A stretch of 64,000 bases of DNA from Microbulbifer hainanensis (lineage in GTDB: Bacteria; Pseudomonadota; Gammaproteobacteria; Pseudomonadales; Cellvibrionaceae), in contig NZ_JACZCR010000003.1 in the NCBI RefSeq assembly GCF_014904735.1, forward strand, positions 248,001 through 312,000, in the 5' to 3' direction. The stretch's first letter is position 1. The number at the start of each line of letters is the position of its first letter. Below, piece after piece: positions 20,158 to 29,518 of this stretch. A program made the position numbers and the translations under genes. The notes beneath the pieces are model-generated. The model had not been told where the DNA came from. It saw only the letters and a list, made by a program, of their open reading frames with translations, and ran no database searches.

Positions 20158-21816
20158 ATGCCCGATAACAATACCCCGTCTGAACTCGCCCACACCCACG
20201 CAGTGTTCAACCAGGCCAAGGCGCTGACCGGCCACAACCTCTACGCCGGCGACGCCGCGCTGCGCGATGCCGTGCAGCACAACGGCGGCCACTGGGGCGA
20301 GGATGACCTGCAACGCTACGGTGAAGTCTGCGGCCGCCGGGAATGGATCGAACGCGGCTATGACGCCAACGAGTTCAAACCGACCTTCGATAGTCACGAC
20401 CGCATCGGCAACCGCGTGGACCTGGTCCGCTACCACCCGTCCTACCACCAGCTGATGCAGCTGGCACTGAGTGAAGGCCTGCACAGTTCGCCCTGGACCA
20501 ATCCGAAGCCCGGCGCCCATGTGGTACGAGCTGCCAAGTACTATCTGCATTCCCAGGTGGAAGCCGGCCACGGCTGCCCGATCACCATGACCTTCGCCTC
20601 AGTGCCATCCATTCGCCTGAATCCGCAACTGGCCGAAGAGTGGCTGCCGAAAATCACCGATCGCGCCTACGACCCCAGCAACCGCCCACACACGGAAAAA
20701 AGTACCGTCACCATCGGCATGGGCATGACCGAGAAACAGGGCGGTTCCGATGTGCGTGCCAATACCACCTCTGCGACGCCGACCGGCGACGACACCTATG
20801 AACTGGTGGGACACAAATGGTTTACCTCGGCCCCAATGTGCGATGCCTTCCTGGTACTGGCCCAGGCGCCGGGCGGGCTTTCCTGTTTCCTGGTACCGCG
20901 CTGGCGCCCGGACGGCAGCAAAAACCCGATCCAGGTTCAGCGCCTGAAAAACAAGGCCGGCAATGTGTCCAATGCATCGTCAGAGATTGAACTGCGCGGC
21001 GCGCTGGGTTGGCTGGTGGGTGAGGAGGGCCGCGGCGTCAACGCGATCATCGAGATGGTAGCGGTGACCCGTTTCGATTGCATGATCGGCTCGTCCGGCG
21101 GCCAGCGCCAGGCCGTGGTACAGGCGATTTACAATGCCAGTCAGCGCAGCGCTTTCGGCAAAATCCTGATCGAACAGCCGCTGATGCAGAACGTGCTCGC
21201 CGACCTGCAGCTCGAAGTGGAGGGCTCGGTGGCCATGACCATGCGCATGGCACAGGCCTTCGACCATCTGGACGACAAACATCAGCAGCTACTGATGCGT
21301 CTCGGCACTGCCGTGGGCAAATACTGGATCTGCAAGCGTACCCCCCACCACGCCTACGAGGCCATGGAATGCCTGGGTGGCAACGGCGTGATCGAAAATT
21401 TCATTACCGCACGCCTCTACCGCGACGCGCCGATCAATGCAATCTGGGAAGGTTCCGGCAATATCCAGGCACTCGACGTACTGCGCGCGATTGCCAAGAC
21501 CCCGGAAGTATTGCTGGCCTGGTACAGCGAACTGGAAAAAAGCACCGGTGCCGACCTGCGCTACGATCGCGCAGTGAAGGTCCTGAAAGATCAGCTCGCT
21601 GAGCTGGACCAGGTCGAATACCGGGCGCGTCACCTGGTCGACCAGATGGCGCTGGCGATGCAGGCCCATTTGTTGATGCAGTCCGGCAACAGTGCCGTGG
21701 CCGAGGCCTTTATCGCTTCGCGCCTCGGCAGCAGCGGCGCCCACAATACCGGCACCTTGCCCACTGGACTGGATATCAAAACCCTGATCGAGCGCGGTAA
21801 CCCACTCTCCATGTGA
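20158..21816 (+). CDS. Acyl-CoA dehydrogenase family protein, AidB-like
   Basis: 552 residues, longer than ordinary acyl-CoA dehydrogenases and close to AidB. Shared blocks include THAVFNQ near the N-terminus, VEAGHGCPITMTFA, GMGMTEKQGGSDVRANTT, GHKWFTSAPMCDAFLVLAQ and LYRDAPINAIWEGSGN. AidB is an FAD-binding tetramer of the alkylation response with DNA-binding ability and isovaleryl-CoA dehydrogenase activity in E. coli. Whether this protein protects DNA or acts on acyl-CoA cannot be told from sequence. It stands alone, about 265 bp from the divergent chitinase gene. Confidence 0.9.
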   Translation: MPDNNTPSELAHTHAVFNQAKALTGHNLYAGDAALRDAVQHNGGHWGEDDLQRYGEVCGRREWIERGYDANEFKPTFDSHDRIGNRVDLVRYHPSYHQLMQLALSEGLHSSPWTNPKPGAHVVRAAKYYLHSQVEAGHGCPITMTFASVPSIRLNPQLAEEWLPKITDRAYDPSNRPHTEKSTVTIGMGMTEKQGGSDVRANTTSATPTGDDTYELVGHKWFTSAPMCDAFLVLAQAPGGLSCFLVPRWRPDGSKNPIQVQRLKNKAGNVSNASSEIELRGALGWLVGEEGRGVNAIIEMVAVTRFDCMIGSSGGQRQAVVQAIYNASQRSAFGKILIEQPLMQNVLADLQLEVEGSVAMTMRMAQAFDHLDDKHQQLLMRLGTAVGKYWICKRTPHHAYEAMECLGGNGVIENFITARLYRDAPINAIWEGSGNIQALDVLRAIAKTPEVLLAWYSELEKSTGADLRYDRAVKVLKDQLAELDQVEYRARHLVDQMALAMQAHLLMQSGNSAVAEAFIASRLGSSGAHNTGTLPTGLDIKTLIERGNPLSM

Positions 21817-21841
21817 TATATAGTGGTCGGCTACTCTAGTC

Positions 21842-21866
21842 AGTCGCCTGGCAAAGCCAGGCGACT
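21842..21866. terminator. Bidirectional hairpin between the AidB-like and SirB2 genes
   Basis: Perfect 11-bp stem (21842-21852 and 21856-21866) with an AAA loop, midway between two convergent genes. Short T-rich context only on the plus strand. Confidence 0.6.
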
Positions 21867-21883
21867 TCCCCGCTCCTTCAGAT

Positions 21884-22249
21884 TCAGTACTTGGCCACGG
21901 CCATCAATACCACGCCGCCCACCAGGCCCAGTGCCAACACGCCAAAAAACACTCTGCTACGCGCGTCTTCCGCCTTCATGGCCCGGCTACCGGCGACGAT
22001 ATAGCCGAGAATCAGTATCAGCTTGAACAGCAGCCAGTGAGTCTGCAGCGGCGATATGCGATAGAGCACCGCGAGGCTGATACCCGACAGCAATAGCAGT
22101 GAATCGATCAAGTGCGGCGCAACCCTGACCCAGCTAATCCGTGCGAACTGCGCCTCCGCCTGCCGGCCGAGAAAACGCAGCACAAAAAAACTGATAGAGG
22201 TCAGCGCCAGAGTGATATGCAGGTATTTGAGTAACAGAATATTCGCCAT
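21884..22249 (-). CDS. SirB2 family membrane protein
   Basis: 121 residues with four predicted membrane helices (about 5-25, 44-62, 71-88, 99-118). The opening LLLKYLHITLALTSISFFVLRF and the PHLIDSLLLLSGISLA segment are typical of SirB2 proteins. These inner-membrane proteins were first named from Salmonella invasion regulation; their molecular role is not established. The conserved histidines lie in the first two helices. The gene is solitary. Confidence 0.88.
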   Translation of the reverse strand: MANILLLKYLHITLALTSISFFVLRFLGRQAEAQFARISWVRVAPHLIDSLLLLSGISLAVLYRISPLQTHWLLFKLILILGYIVAGSRAMKAEDARSRVFFGVLALGLVGGVVLMAVAKY

Positions 22250-22389
22250 CCAACAGTGTTCCTATCCGCCGCTAATTTCAGAAACTGCTTCTACTACAAT
22301 CGCCGACAACTGCAATTGGCAAAAACAGGAAAAAGCATCGCCGCCAACGCCAATTGCAGACAATCATATAAGCGTAGGCAGCGAAACTA

Positions 22390-23043
22390 TCACACCGCTA
22401 TTCTGGTCATCGCCTCGCGATAGCAAACGATATCTTCGATGGAGAGCACCGTCATATCGTGTTGCCGGGCAAACGCGACTATTTCCGGCAATCGCGCCAT
22501 GGTGCCATCGGGGTTGGTCAGTTCGCATAGCACGCCGGAAGGCGAAAGTTCGGCCAGTTTCATCAGGTCGACGGTGCCTTCGGTATGGCCGCGGCGGGCA
22601 AGCACGCCGTCCGCCTGGGCGCGCAGGGGGAAGATATGTCCGGGACGGTGCAAATCTTCCGGGCGTGCCCCAGATGCCGCCGCAGCCTTGACGGTTGCTA
22701 CCCGATCGGCGGCGGAAACGCCCGTCGAAACGCCCTGTGCCGCCTCGATGGAAACGGTAAATGCCGTACCGTAGCGGCTGGAGTTGTCCGCTACCATCGG
22801 CGCCAATTCCAGTGCACGGATTTTTTCATCGGGCAGGCACAGGCAAACAATGCCACTGCACTCGCGAATCAGCAGGGCCATCTGCTGCTCGGTAAGGAAG
22901 TCGGTGGAGAAGATCAGGTCGCCTTCGTTCTCGCGATCTTCGTCGTCCACCAACAGTACGCCGCCGCCACTGCGCAGTGCAGCCAGGGCTTTTTCGACAC
23001 GGGAATTGGCATCGCCAAATTGGGATAGTAATGACTGATTCAT
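22390..23043 (-). CDS. ribB: 3,4-dihydroxy-2-butanone-4-phosphate synthase
   Basis: 217 residues, the length of the monofunctional enzyme, without a GTP cyclohydrolase II domain. RibB converts ribulose 5-phosphate to the four-carbon precursor of riboflavin. The acidic metal-binding loop [12 protein letters not shown] (33-44) and the [10 protein letters not shown]...RRGHTE region with conserved His and Glu are intact. Regulation is visible: an FMN riboswitch precedes it at 23171-23314. Riboflavin output would feed the several FMN- and FAD-dependent proteins encoded in the window. Confidence 0.96.
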   Translation of the reverse strand: MNQSLLSQFGDANSRVEKALAALRSGGGVLLVDDEDRENEGDLIFSTDFLTEQQMALLIRECSGIVCLCLPDEKIRALELAPMVADNSSRYGTAFTVSIEAAQGVSTGVSAADRVATVKAAAASGARPEDLHRPGHIFPLRAQADGVLARRGHTEGTVDLMKLAELSPSGVLCELTNPDGTMARLPEIVAFARQHDMTVLSIEDIVCYREAMTRIAV

Positions 23044-23170
23044 GGTAAATACCTTTCAAGTTACCTGAATCAGGGCATGCAGGAGCGCAGGCGCACCGAC
23101 ACCTTTGCTCCGCGCGAGCAAAAGGAAGCCGTCACCTGTACGACAGTGAAAAAGAAAGATCACTTGCCGG

Positions 23171-23314
23171 TTTATTCTCTCCCATCCGGACTCTAACCGT
23201 CGGCTCTGGCTTCTCACCAGATCTGCTGACCCTGCCATCGGCAGGCGCTCGCGGGCTCTCTCAGAAATCTGAAAATACCGCCGGTGGGGAATTCCACCCC
23301 GCCCTGAGAATAAA
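23171..23314 (-). promoter_or_regulatory. FMN riboswitch (RFN element) controlling ribB
   Basis: On the minus strand the sequence reads through the conserved RFN pieces: GGGCGGGGTGGAATTCCCCA, then ACCGGCGGTAT, then AGCCCGCGAGCG, a variable hairpin (CTGCCGATGGCAG), GGTGAGAAGCCAGAGCCGAC and AGAGTCCGGATGGGAGAGAA. The closing P1 stem is a perfect 9-bp pair (23171-23179 with 23306-23314). It lies about 130 bp before the ribB start, where FMN binding would repress expression. Confidence 0.96.
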
Positions 23315-23538
23315 TTTAAAGTTAATCGCGGATAGTCCGCGCCGGCAGTCTACTCCCGAGACGCATATGACGCAAAAACCGGGCGGAAGCAAAAGGCACG
23401 AACTCGGTGATCAACTGCCCCGGCGGTCACTTGGCATACGCGGGAACCAAGCAGTCACTCGACTATCCATTTAGTTAGTGGCGGCGATCAACCCCCCGAC
23501 TTCCGCTGCGCTTCCAGATCATCAAGCGGAAACGTGTA

Positions 23539-24315
23539 TCACTTCGCTGTGCTGAAACTCAGAAAAAACTGCTCCGCGGTGCGGCCGCTATGGTTTGCGC
23601 GCAACATCGCAAACTGTTTCGCAGCCGCGTGCAACTCGGAGCGATCACCGCGGAAATCCGCGAAATAGCTATCCACTATCTGCAGATAGGTGTTCCAGTC
23701 GGCGGGATAGAAACTCAGCCACAGGCCAAAGCGGTCGGCCAGGGACAGGGTTTCCTCGACGGAATCACCATGGTGCAGTTCATTGCCCACCACCCGGGTC
23801 TGCGCATTGTCGCGCGCGTCTTCCGGCAACAGGTGGCGCCGGTTGGATGTCGCGTAGAGCAACACGTTGTCCGGCGGCAGCTCGAGCGAGCCGGCCAGTA
23901 CCGTCTTGAGATTCTTATAGCGCGGATCACCCTGTTCAAAAGAGAGATCGTCGCAAAACAGGATAAAGCGGTAGTGGCGCGCGGATTCATTGTCGAGGAG
24001 ATCCACGACTTCCGGCAGGTCGTCGAGGTCTTGCAAGTTAACCTCGACGCAACGCAATCCGTCCTCGGCGAATTCATTTAACAGCGCCTTGATCAGGCTG
24101 GACTTACCGGTGCCGCGCGCGCCCCACAGCAGCGCGTGATTGGCCGGCTCGCCGCGCAAGAAGCGGCGAGTATTATCCATCAGCTGCTGCTTCTGGTGGT
24201 CGATGCCGACAAGCTGCTCCAGGCTGACCGGATCCAGCCGCGTGACCGGCTTTAACTGCGCACGACGGGCGCGCCAGAGTGCGGCGTGAAAGATTTTCCA
24301 GTCGGGCGTTTGCAT
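23539..24315 (-). CDS. DUF815 family AAA-type ATPase
   Basis: 258 residues. Walker A is GARGTGKSS (about 65-73) and Walker B is FILFCDDLSFE. The segments LDNTRRFL-like, NVLLYATSNRRHLLPE and GLWLSFYP are typical of the DUF815 ATPase family, which is common in proteobacteria and functionally uncharacterised. Cytoplasmic, with no fused domain. It is divergent from the blaI-like gene with about 230 bp between them. Confidence 0.9.
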   Translation of the reverse strand: MQTPDWKIFHAALWRARRAQLKPVTRLDPVSLEQLVGIDHQKQQLMDNTRRFLRGEPANHALLWGARGTGKSSLIKALLNEFAEDGLRCVEVNLQDLDDLPEVVDLLDNESARHYRFILFCDDLSFEQGDPRYKNLKTVLAGSLELPPDNVLLYATSNRRHLLPEDARDNAQTRVVGNELHHGDSVEETLSLADRFGLWLSFYPADWNTYLQIVDSYFADFRGDRSELHAAAKQFAMLRANHSGRTAEQFFLSFSTAK

Positions 24316-24503
24316 CAGCTCGTTTTTCCCTGCGCCAATTGAACAACGCAGGTTATTTCAACATCGCTGCGCCGCCAAGTGCAGCCCCTGGCTGCCCCCC
24401 CCAGAGGGCTGGCACCAGACCTCCGCCTCCTGCCCCACAGCAGCGGTTCATCGGCCCGGAATATGGGAGTTAAAGCCCGGAGGCGACAATAGTTGCACGG
24501 TTG

Positions 24504-24515
24504 CGACATGTGTCG
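24504..24515 (+). promoter_or_regulatory. Candidate BlaI-type operator
   Basis: Dyad CGACA-tg-TGTCG about 35 bp upstream of the blaI-like start, followed by a GTACAT. BlaI/MecI repressors bind ACA/TGT dyads near their own promoters, so autoregulation is plausible. Inferred from sequence only. Confidence 0.4.
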
Positions 24516-24549
24516 TACATTAATCCCATACGTCACAAGGCAGTTCATC

Positions 24550-24963
24550 ATGAAACCGCAACCCTCGGCGTCGGAGCTCGCCATCCTCAAGGCCCTCTGG
24601 CAGCAATCGCCCCTCAGCGCCCGCGAGATCCATCAGCGGATTGAAGACCAACTGGGTTGGTCCTATTCCTCCACTCGCAAGACACTGGACCGCATGCAGG
24701 ACAAAGGCCTGCTGCAGGCCTTCGAAGTACATGGGCTCAAGGTATTCGAAGCCGGGGCAGACAAGGTTGAGACTCTGGCCGCCTATGCACGGGATTTCGC
24801 CGAGCGGGTACTTGAGATCAAGGGGCCGGTGCCAGCGTCCTTTTTTGCCGGCAGCGAACTGCTCAGCGAAGCCGAACTGAAGGACTTGGAAGCACTGCTG
24901 GCCCAGAGCGGAAAAACAAAGGAAGGCGAAAAGGAAGATAAAAACGGAGGCGAAGATGATTGA
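24550..24963 (+). CDS. BlaI/MecI/CopY family transcriptional repressor
   Basis: 137 residues from ATG 24550. The winged-helix N-terminus (ASELAILKALWQQSPLSAREIHQRI, then SYSSTRKTLDRMQDKGLL) is typical of BlaI. The C-terminal region (about 75-137) should carry dimerisation and the cleavage site used for derepression. The stop overlaps the next gene by 8 bp, so the two are co-translated. As in bla and mec systems, the adjacent M56 membrane protease is the expected inducer, although no beta-lactamase lies nearby. Confidence 0.92.
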   Translation: MKPQPSASELAILKALWQQSPLSAREIHQRIEDQLGWSYSSTRKTLDRMQDKGLLQAFEVHGLKVFEAGADKVETLAAYARDFAERVLEIKGPVPASFFAGSELLSEAELKDLEALLAQSGKTKEGEKEDKNGGEDD

Positions 24964-26380
24964 ATGGCTTGCCCAGCTGGCCCTGTCCAGCCTGATCTCC
25001 CTCGCTGCCGGAGCCACATTGCTGGGCATGCTGGTGCTACTGGCCGGTCGCCTGGACTGGTTGAACGGTTGGCGCGAGCCCTGGTTGGCAGCGGTCGTGT
25101 TGACCTTCACCAGTTTCTGCCTCGGTTTCCTTCCCGCCGCAGACAAGGCTCCGGCGATCGCGCTGAGCTTGCCGGCGTTGATGGCGCCGCCCCAGGCTGG
25201 TTCCGACGTCGTTGAACTCACAGCGCCTACGGACGGCACTGCCTTCCCCTGGCAATGGGGACTGGTGATCTGGGGTTCGATCTGGGCGCTGGGCGCGGTT
25301 ATCGGTGTGGCCCGCCTGTTACTGGGTCAGTTGCGGCTGACCCGCCTGGTGAGACGGGGCAAGTCCCTGCCGGTAAACGGCGAGCTGGCCCGACATCTGG
25401 GCGTACTGGACGCCCCAAAAAGAATGAAGCTGGTGCTGGTGGAAGCGCGAATCTCTCCCTTTGCCACAGCCCTGCCGACGCCTACCCTGGCGCTCAGCCA
25501 GTGGACCCTCGATAACCTGTCCCTGGAACAGATTCGCCTGGTGGTGCGCCACGAACTGGAGCACCTGGCGCGGCGCGATCCCCTGGCGATGCAGGGCCTG
25601 CAATGGATGGCGGCGCTGCTGTGGTTCAACTGGCCATTGAAAGCGCTGGCGAAAAAGGCGGTGGATGCCCTCGAGCAGGGCTGTGATGAGCAGGTACTCA
25701 GAAAAGAAAACCCGAAACGGCGAAGGGCCTATGCAGACGCAATGCTGAAGACCCTTCGCCAAACCGCGACAGCTCACGGCAATGATCCTGTCGCGGCATT
25801 CTCAACGCAAAGCAAAAGGAGATTTACCTTGAGAATCCGTCATATTTTGAACGGCAAACTGAGCGCCCGCAAGGGTTCCAATAGAGCGCTGTGGTCGCTG
25901 AGCCTGGCCGGCGGCGTCCTGATGCTGGGCCTGCAGCCCCAGCTGGCCCTGGCCGACAAGGTCGCGGACGCCTTTATCAACCCGCTGCCCGAGGCCAGGG
26001 TCACCTCCAAATTCGGCACCAGACCCTGGCCCATCAAGGACGCGGGCTATAAGGAGAAGCGCCTGCACAAGGGCATCGACCTGGCGGCGCCGCGAGGTAC
26101 CCAAGTGCAGGTACCCAAGGATGGGGTAGTCACTTTCTCCGGCACCGAAGGAGCCAGCGGCGAAGTGGTGGTCATCGACCACGGGCACGGTGTGGAAACG
26201 CTTTATGCCCATCTGGACAAACGCCTGGTGCACAAAGGCGACAAAGTCGAACAGGGCCAGATCCTCGGCCTGGTCGGCGCCACCGGCAAGGCCACCGGCC
26301 CCCACCTGCACTGGGAGATCCATCGGGACGGCAAGGTCGTCGACCCGGCCAGCCAGGTGCCGGTACTGGCTAAACCATAG
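24956..26380 (+). CDS. BlaR1-like M56 membrane peptidase fused to an M23 peptidase domain
   Basis: 474 residues. N-terminal membrane helices (about 8-32, 42-62, 100-125) enclose an M56 zinc peptidase with HELEH (199-203). A further hydrophobic segment near 315-335 leads to an M23/LytM domain at about 345-465 with HKGIDLAAP (His371, Asp375) and GPHLHWEI (His450, His452), the full metal set of a peptidoglycan endopeptidase. In BlaR1 and MecR1 the extracytoplasmic part is a penicillin-binding sensor; here it is replaced by a wall-cutting or wall-binding module. With the coupled BlaI-type repressor this looks like a cell-wall damage sensor. Inferred function; the domains are clear. Confidence 0.9.
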   Translation: MIEWLAQLALSSLISLAAGATLLGMLVLLAGRLDWLNGWREPWLAAVVLTFTSFCLGFLPAADKAPAIALSLPALMAPPQAGSDVVELTAPTDGTAFPWQWGLVIWGSIWALGAVIGVARLLLGQLRLTRLVRRGKSLPVNGELARHLGVLDAPKRMKLVLVEARISPFATALPTPTLALSQWTLDNLSLEQIRLVVRHELEHLARRDPLAMQGLQWMAALLWFNWPLKALAKKAVDALEQGCDEQVLRKENPKRRRAYADAMLKTLRQTATAHGNDPVAAFSTQSKRRFTLRIRHILNGKLSARKGSNRALWSLSLAGGVLMLGLQPQLALADKVADAFINPLPEARVTSKFGTRPWPIKDAGYKEKRLHKGIDLAAPRGTQVQVPKDGVVTFSGTEGASGEVVVIDHGHGVETLYAHLDKRLVHKGDKVEQGQILGLVGATGKATGPHLHWEIHRDGKVVDPASQVPVLAKP

Positions 26381-26388
26381 AAAAACAA

Positions 26389-26410
26389 GGCGCCCCCAGG
26401 GCGCCTTTTC
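26389..26410 (+). terminator. Intrinsic terminator after the M56/M23 gene
   Basis: GGCGCCC/GGGCGCC stem (26389-26395, 26399-26405) with a 3-nt loop and a TTTT run, 9 bp past the stop. Confidence 0.85.
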
Positions 26411-26451
26411 CGATCGAACCGAACCCCAAAGGCGGTTCATCCCCTATCGCT

Positions 26452-27195
26452 TTACCAGGGCAACACACTGCCATCCCAGAACAGCAGCTGGCCGCTGTCC
26501 TCCGCGTCCAGTTTCTCCAACACATCGACAATGCGCCCGGCACTTTGCGCCGGCGTATAGAGTTTGTCCGCGGGAATATTGGCCTGAAAGGGCTTCGACA
26601 GTTCTGTGTCTGTCGTGCCGGGATGAATCGCCACGACACAGCTCCCGGGGACCCGCCTGCCCCACTCGATCGACAGGTTTTTGACCAGCATATTCAGCGC
26701 CGCCTTGCTCATGCGGTAGCTGTACCAGCCGCCGAGGCGATTGTCCTCGATGCTGCCGACCTTGGCCGACAGCGATACCCACAGCATTGGGCTGCGCCGC
26801 TGCAACAGCGGTGAGAGCGCCCGGGCCAGATGCAGATGTGTGAGGACATTGATTTGCATCGACTGCAGCAGCCAGTCGTCGTCGCACTGTTCGAGGGATT
26901 TTTCCGGGCCGTGAGTGTCGGTATGCAGCAGGCCGCAACAGTTGATGACCCAGTCCGGCAGCCGTTCCTGAGCGGCGATAAATTCTCGCGCTGCGTCGAC
27001 CGAAGCGGTTTCGTCCAATGCCGTGGTCAGGTGCTCATGACTTCCCGAGTGCCCGACAAAGCCTTCCTTTGCGCCGCGGCTGACGGTCAGCAATTGCACT
27101 TGCGGATTGCGGCGGACCAGCTCCGCGCCAAGGGCGCGGGCGAGGCCGCCACTGGCGCCGGCGACAAGGACACTTTCGGGATTGGCAAAACTCAT
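26452..27195 (-). CDS. Short-chain dehydrogenase/reductase, C-factor-like
   Basis: 247 residues. Rossmann motif GASGGLARALG at about 13-23, NCCGLL in place of the usual NNAG strand, and the catalytic YxxxK as YRMSK after a conserved serine. The pattern AALNMLVKNLSIEW...HPGTTDTELSKPFQ is that of CsgA/C-factor type SDRs. The substrate cannot be named. It is 36 bp downstream of the decarboxylase gene on the same strand and may share its transcript. Confidence 0.88.
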   Translation of the reverse strand: MSFANPESVLVAGASGGLARALGAELVRRNPQVQLLTVSRGAKEGFVGHSGSHEHLTTALDETASVDAAREFIAAQERLPDWVINCCGLLHTDTHGPEKSLEQCDDDWLLQSMQINVLTHLHLARALSPLLQRRSPMLWVSLSAKVGSIEDNRLGGWYSYRMSKAALNMLVKNLSIEWGRRVPGSCVVAIHPGTTDTELSKPFQANIPADKLYTPAQSAGRIVDVLEKLDAEDSGQLLFWDGSVLPW

Positions 27196-27231
27196 CCAGC
27201 CTCCCTGCCGGATTGCGTCGGCGCGCTGAAG

Positions 27232-29244
27232 TCAGGAGCCGTTTTTACGCGATGCCTTTGGCGACTTCTTTGGCGCACTGGACGACGGGCCGTTTTCGCG
27301 CACGACACGCAACAGCGGCTCATCGGAGCGGAAAATCAGTCCGTGGATTTCGGTGGCATTCTGCCCCTGCAACAACTGCTGTAAATACTGGACAATCTGC
27401 GCCGAGATTTCCTGCCCCGGCACCAGCACCGGAATGCCCGGCGGATAGGGGACGATCTCGTCGGCGCTGATGCGGCCGATCAGGTTCTTCTCCGCCAGCG
27501 TGCCATTGTCCATCAGCGGCAGCTCTTCGGTTTCGGCGAAGTAGGCATCCGCCGGCAGGCAGGTCAGCCGGGTGAATTCCGGCAGGCGCCGCGGCGAAGG
27601 TACATGCAGGCGCTTGCGCGCACTGCGAGCCAGCTGCTTGAAAGCGTGGATCAGGCGCAGCAATTTGCTCTCGGTGCTACCGAGGGTCACCAGCACACTG
27701 ACAGTGTTGTAGGTGGTCTTCTCCACCTGGATGCCGTACTGCTCGAACAACTTGATCTGCATCTCGCCGCCGGAGTAACCGCTGGCGGAGATATCGATGG
27801 TGACCTTGGTCGGGTCCAGGCGGATATTGTCGTCGGCAAGGGGCTCGGCAATCAGGTCATCGCGAGTCAGCGCACGGAAGACGCCGGTATCGTCCACAGC
27901 CTTGCGTAGAGTCTCCACCATCTTGAGGCACTGATTGAGCCGTGCGTAGCCCTCCATTGCCACCTGTTTGCGGGCTACATCGAGGCTGGCAATCATCGCG
28001 TACTGCGGGCTGGTGGAGGCGTGCATGTTCAGGTTTTCGCGGAAGCGATGGTCGTCGAAATCCGGGTCCTGCACATGGATCATGCTGGCCTGGGAAAAGG
28101 CCGACAGCATCTTGTGGGTACTCTGGGTGACATAGTCGGCGCCGCATTCCAGCGCCGTGGGACGCAGTTGCGGGTGGAAATAGCCGTGGGCATACCAGGC
28201 CTCGTCCACCAGTACCTTGACGCCGCGTTCGTGGGCGTAGTCGATGATCGGTTTCAGGTCGTAGCGCAGGCCGTCGTAGGTGCAGGAGGTGATCACCAGC
28301 AGGCGCGCATCGCCGTGCTCATCCAGGGCCTGCTCGATATCCGCGCGCTTTACCGGGCCGTAGATGCCGAATTCCGGATGCAGTACCGACTTCAGGTAAA
28401 CCGGCTCACAGCGGTTCAAAACGATGGCGTGATGCACTGACTTATGGCAAGCCTGGTCGACGATGATCTTGCCACCGCCACCGAGAATCTGCTGGATCAC
28501 CACCTTGTTGGCAGTGGAGGTTCCGTTGGTCAGGAAGAAGGTGTGCTCAGCGCCGAATGTCTGCGCGGCCAGATCCTGGGCCTCCTGAATTACCGAGTGC
28601 GGTTCCAGCAGGCTGTCGAGCACCTGCACCGAAACGGACAGGTCGGTATTGAAGACATGCTCGCCCATGAAGCGATAGAAATCCCCCACCCAGGGGCTGT
28701 TGCGCAGGCTGTCGCCACCGGAATGACCCGGGGTGTGCCAGGCGTCACGGGCAGAGAAAACATATTCTTTCAGGGTGTCGGCAAAGGGAGTGGAAGCGCG
28801 GCGTGCGATAAACGCCTGCACCAGGCGGAACATCTGGTTGAAGTTGCACTCGCGGCGGTCGAACAGCTCGTCGAAACGCTGACGCACCGATACCGAAATA
28901 TCACAGCCCTGGGCTACCAGGAACACATTCAACTGCCCGCGCAAGGCGTGCAGCCGGTCTACCAGCGCCTCGGCCGCCGCCAATCCACCGGCGTCGCTGC
29001 CCGCATCCACGATCAGCGCCTGCAGCTCATCCTCGTCCAGCGCCAGACGTTCGACCGTATCGGTGGTCACCGTCTCGAAACTTAACCCAAACGGGTTTTC
29101 GTGCTGTGCGGCAGTGGTATTGAGGGCGCCGACCCAGTTGTCGGCCAGTTCGCGATCATCGCTGATCAGGGCCACGCGACACGTCAGCGATTGCACTCTC
29201 TCGCTCAGGTTGCCCAGATCAGGCATCTTCAAATCCAAACCCAT
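27232..29244 (-). CDS. Orn/Lys/Arg decarboxylase, PLP-dependent (inducible-type fold)
   Basis: 670 residues. An N-terminal wing domain (about 1-150) resembles a receiver fold. The core has TNGTSTANKVV, DQACHKSVHHA, the DEAWYAHGYF strand and the PLP lysine in STHKML (Lys378); the C-terminal domain has PYPPGIPVLVPGQ. These are class III decarboxylases acting on arginine, lysine or ornithine to give polyamine precursors or to resist acid. The protein is about 50-80 residues shorter than the E. coli inducible enzymes, and substrate choice cannot be read from sequence. The C-terminus ends in a Ser/Lys-rich tail (SSSAPKKSPKASRKNGS). No antiporter gene is adjacent. Confidence 0.92.
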   Translation of the reverse strand: MGLDLKMPDLGNLSERVQSLTCRVALISDDRELADNWVGALNTTAAQHENPFGLSFETVTTDTVERLALDEDELQALIVDAGSDAGGLAAAEALVDRLHALRGQLNVFLVAQGCDISVSVRQRFDELFDRRECNFNQMFRLVQAFIARRASTPFADTLKEYVFSARDAWHTPGHSGGDSLRNSPWVGDFYRFMGEHVFNTDLSVSVQVLDSLLEPHSVIQEAQDLAAQTFGAEHTFFLTNGTSTANKVVIQQILGGGGKIIVDQACHKSVHHAIVLNRCEPVYLKSVLHPEFGIYGPVKRADIEQALDEHGDARLLVITSCTYDGLRYDLKPIIDYAHERGVKVLVDEAWYAHGYFHPQLRPTALECGADYVTQSTHKMLSAFSQASMIHVQDPDFDDHRFRENLNMHASTSPQYAMIASLDVARKQVAMEGYARLNQCLKMVETLRKAVDDTGVFRALTRDDLIAEPLADDNIRLDPTKVTIDISASGYSGGEMQIKLFEQYGIQVEKTTYNTVSVLVTLGSTESKLLRLIHAFKQLARSARKRLHVPSPRRLPEFTRLTCLPADAYFAETEELPLMDNGTLAEKNLIGRISADEIVPYPPGIPVLVPGQEISAQIVQYLQQLLQGQNATEIHGLIFRSDEPLLRVVRENGPSSSAPKKSPKASRKNGS

Positions 29245-29518
29245 AGTTCTTATCCATCAGCATAGCCCGGCCCGCGCCGGCGGCTGCTGTCTCGTCCAGT
29301 TAACTTTTTGATTTTATTTACAATTTTGGAATAACGAAGAGGTGCGACGGCGCGGACAGATACGCCGGAGTAATGGCCGCCGAACCCCGTTACTCATCCA
29401 GAGGTTGCGGCAGATACTAAAGGAGGCGCGCGGGGATTTCCGCGAACAGTCGGGATTTAGCGATAATTGCCAAAAGGCGACAGCTTGGCGAAATCTGCTG
29501 CCGTTTAGAGGGGCCAAA

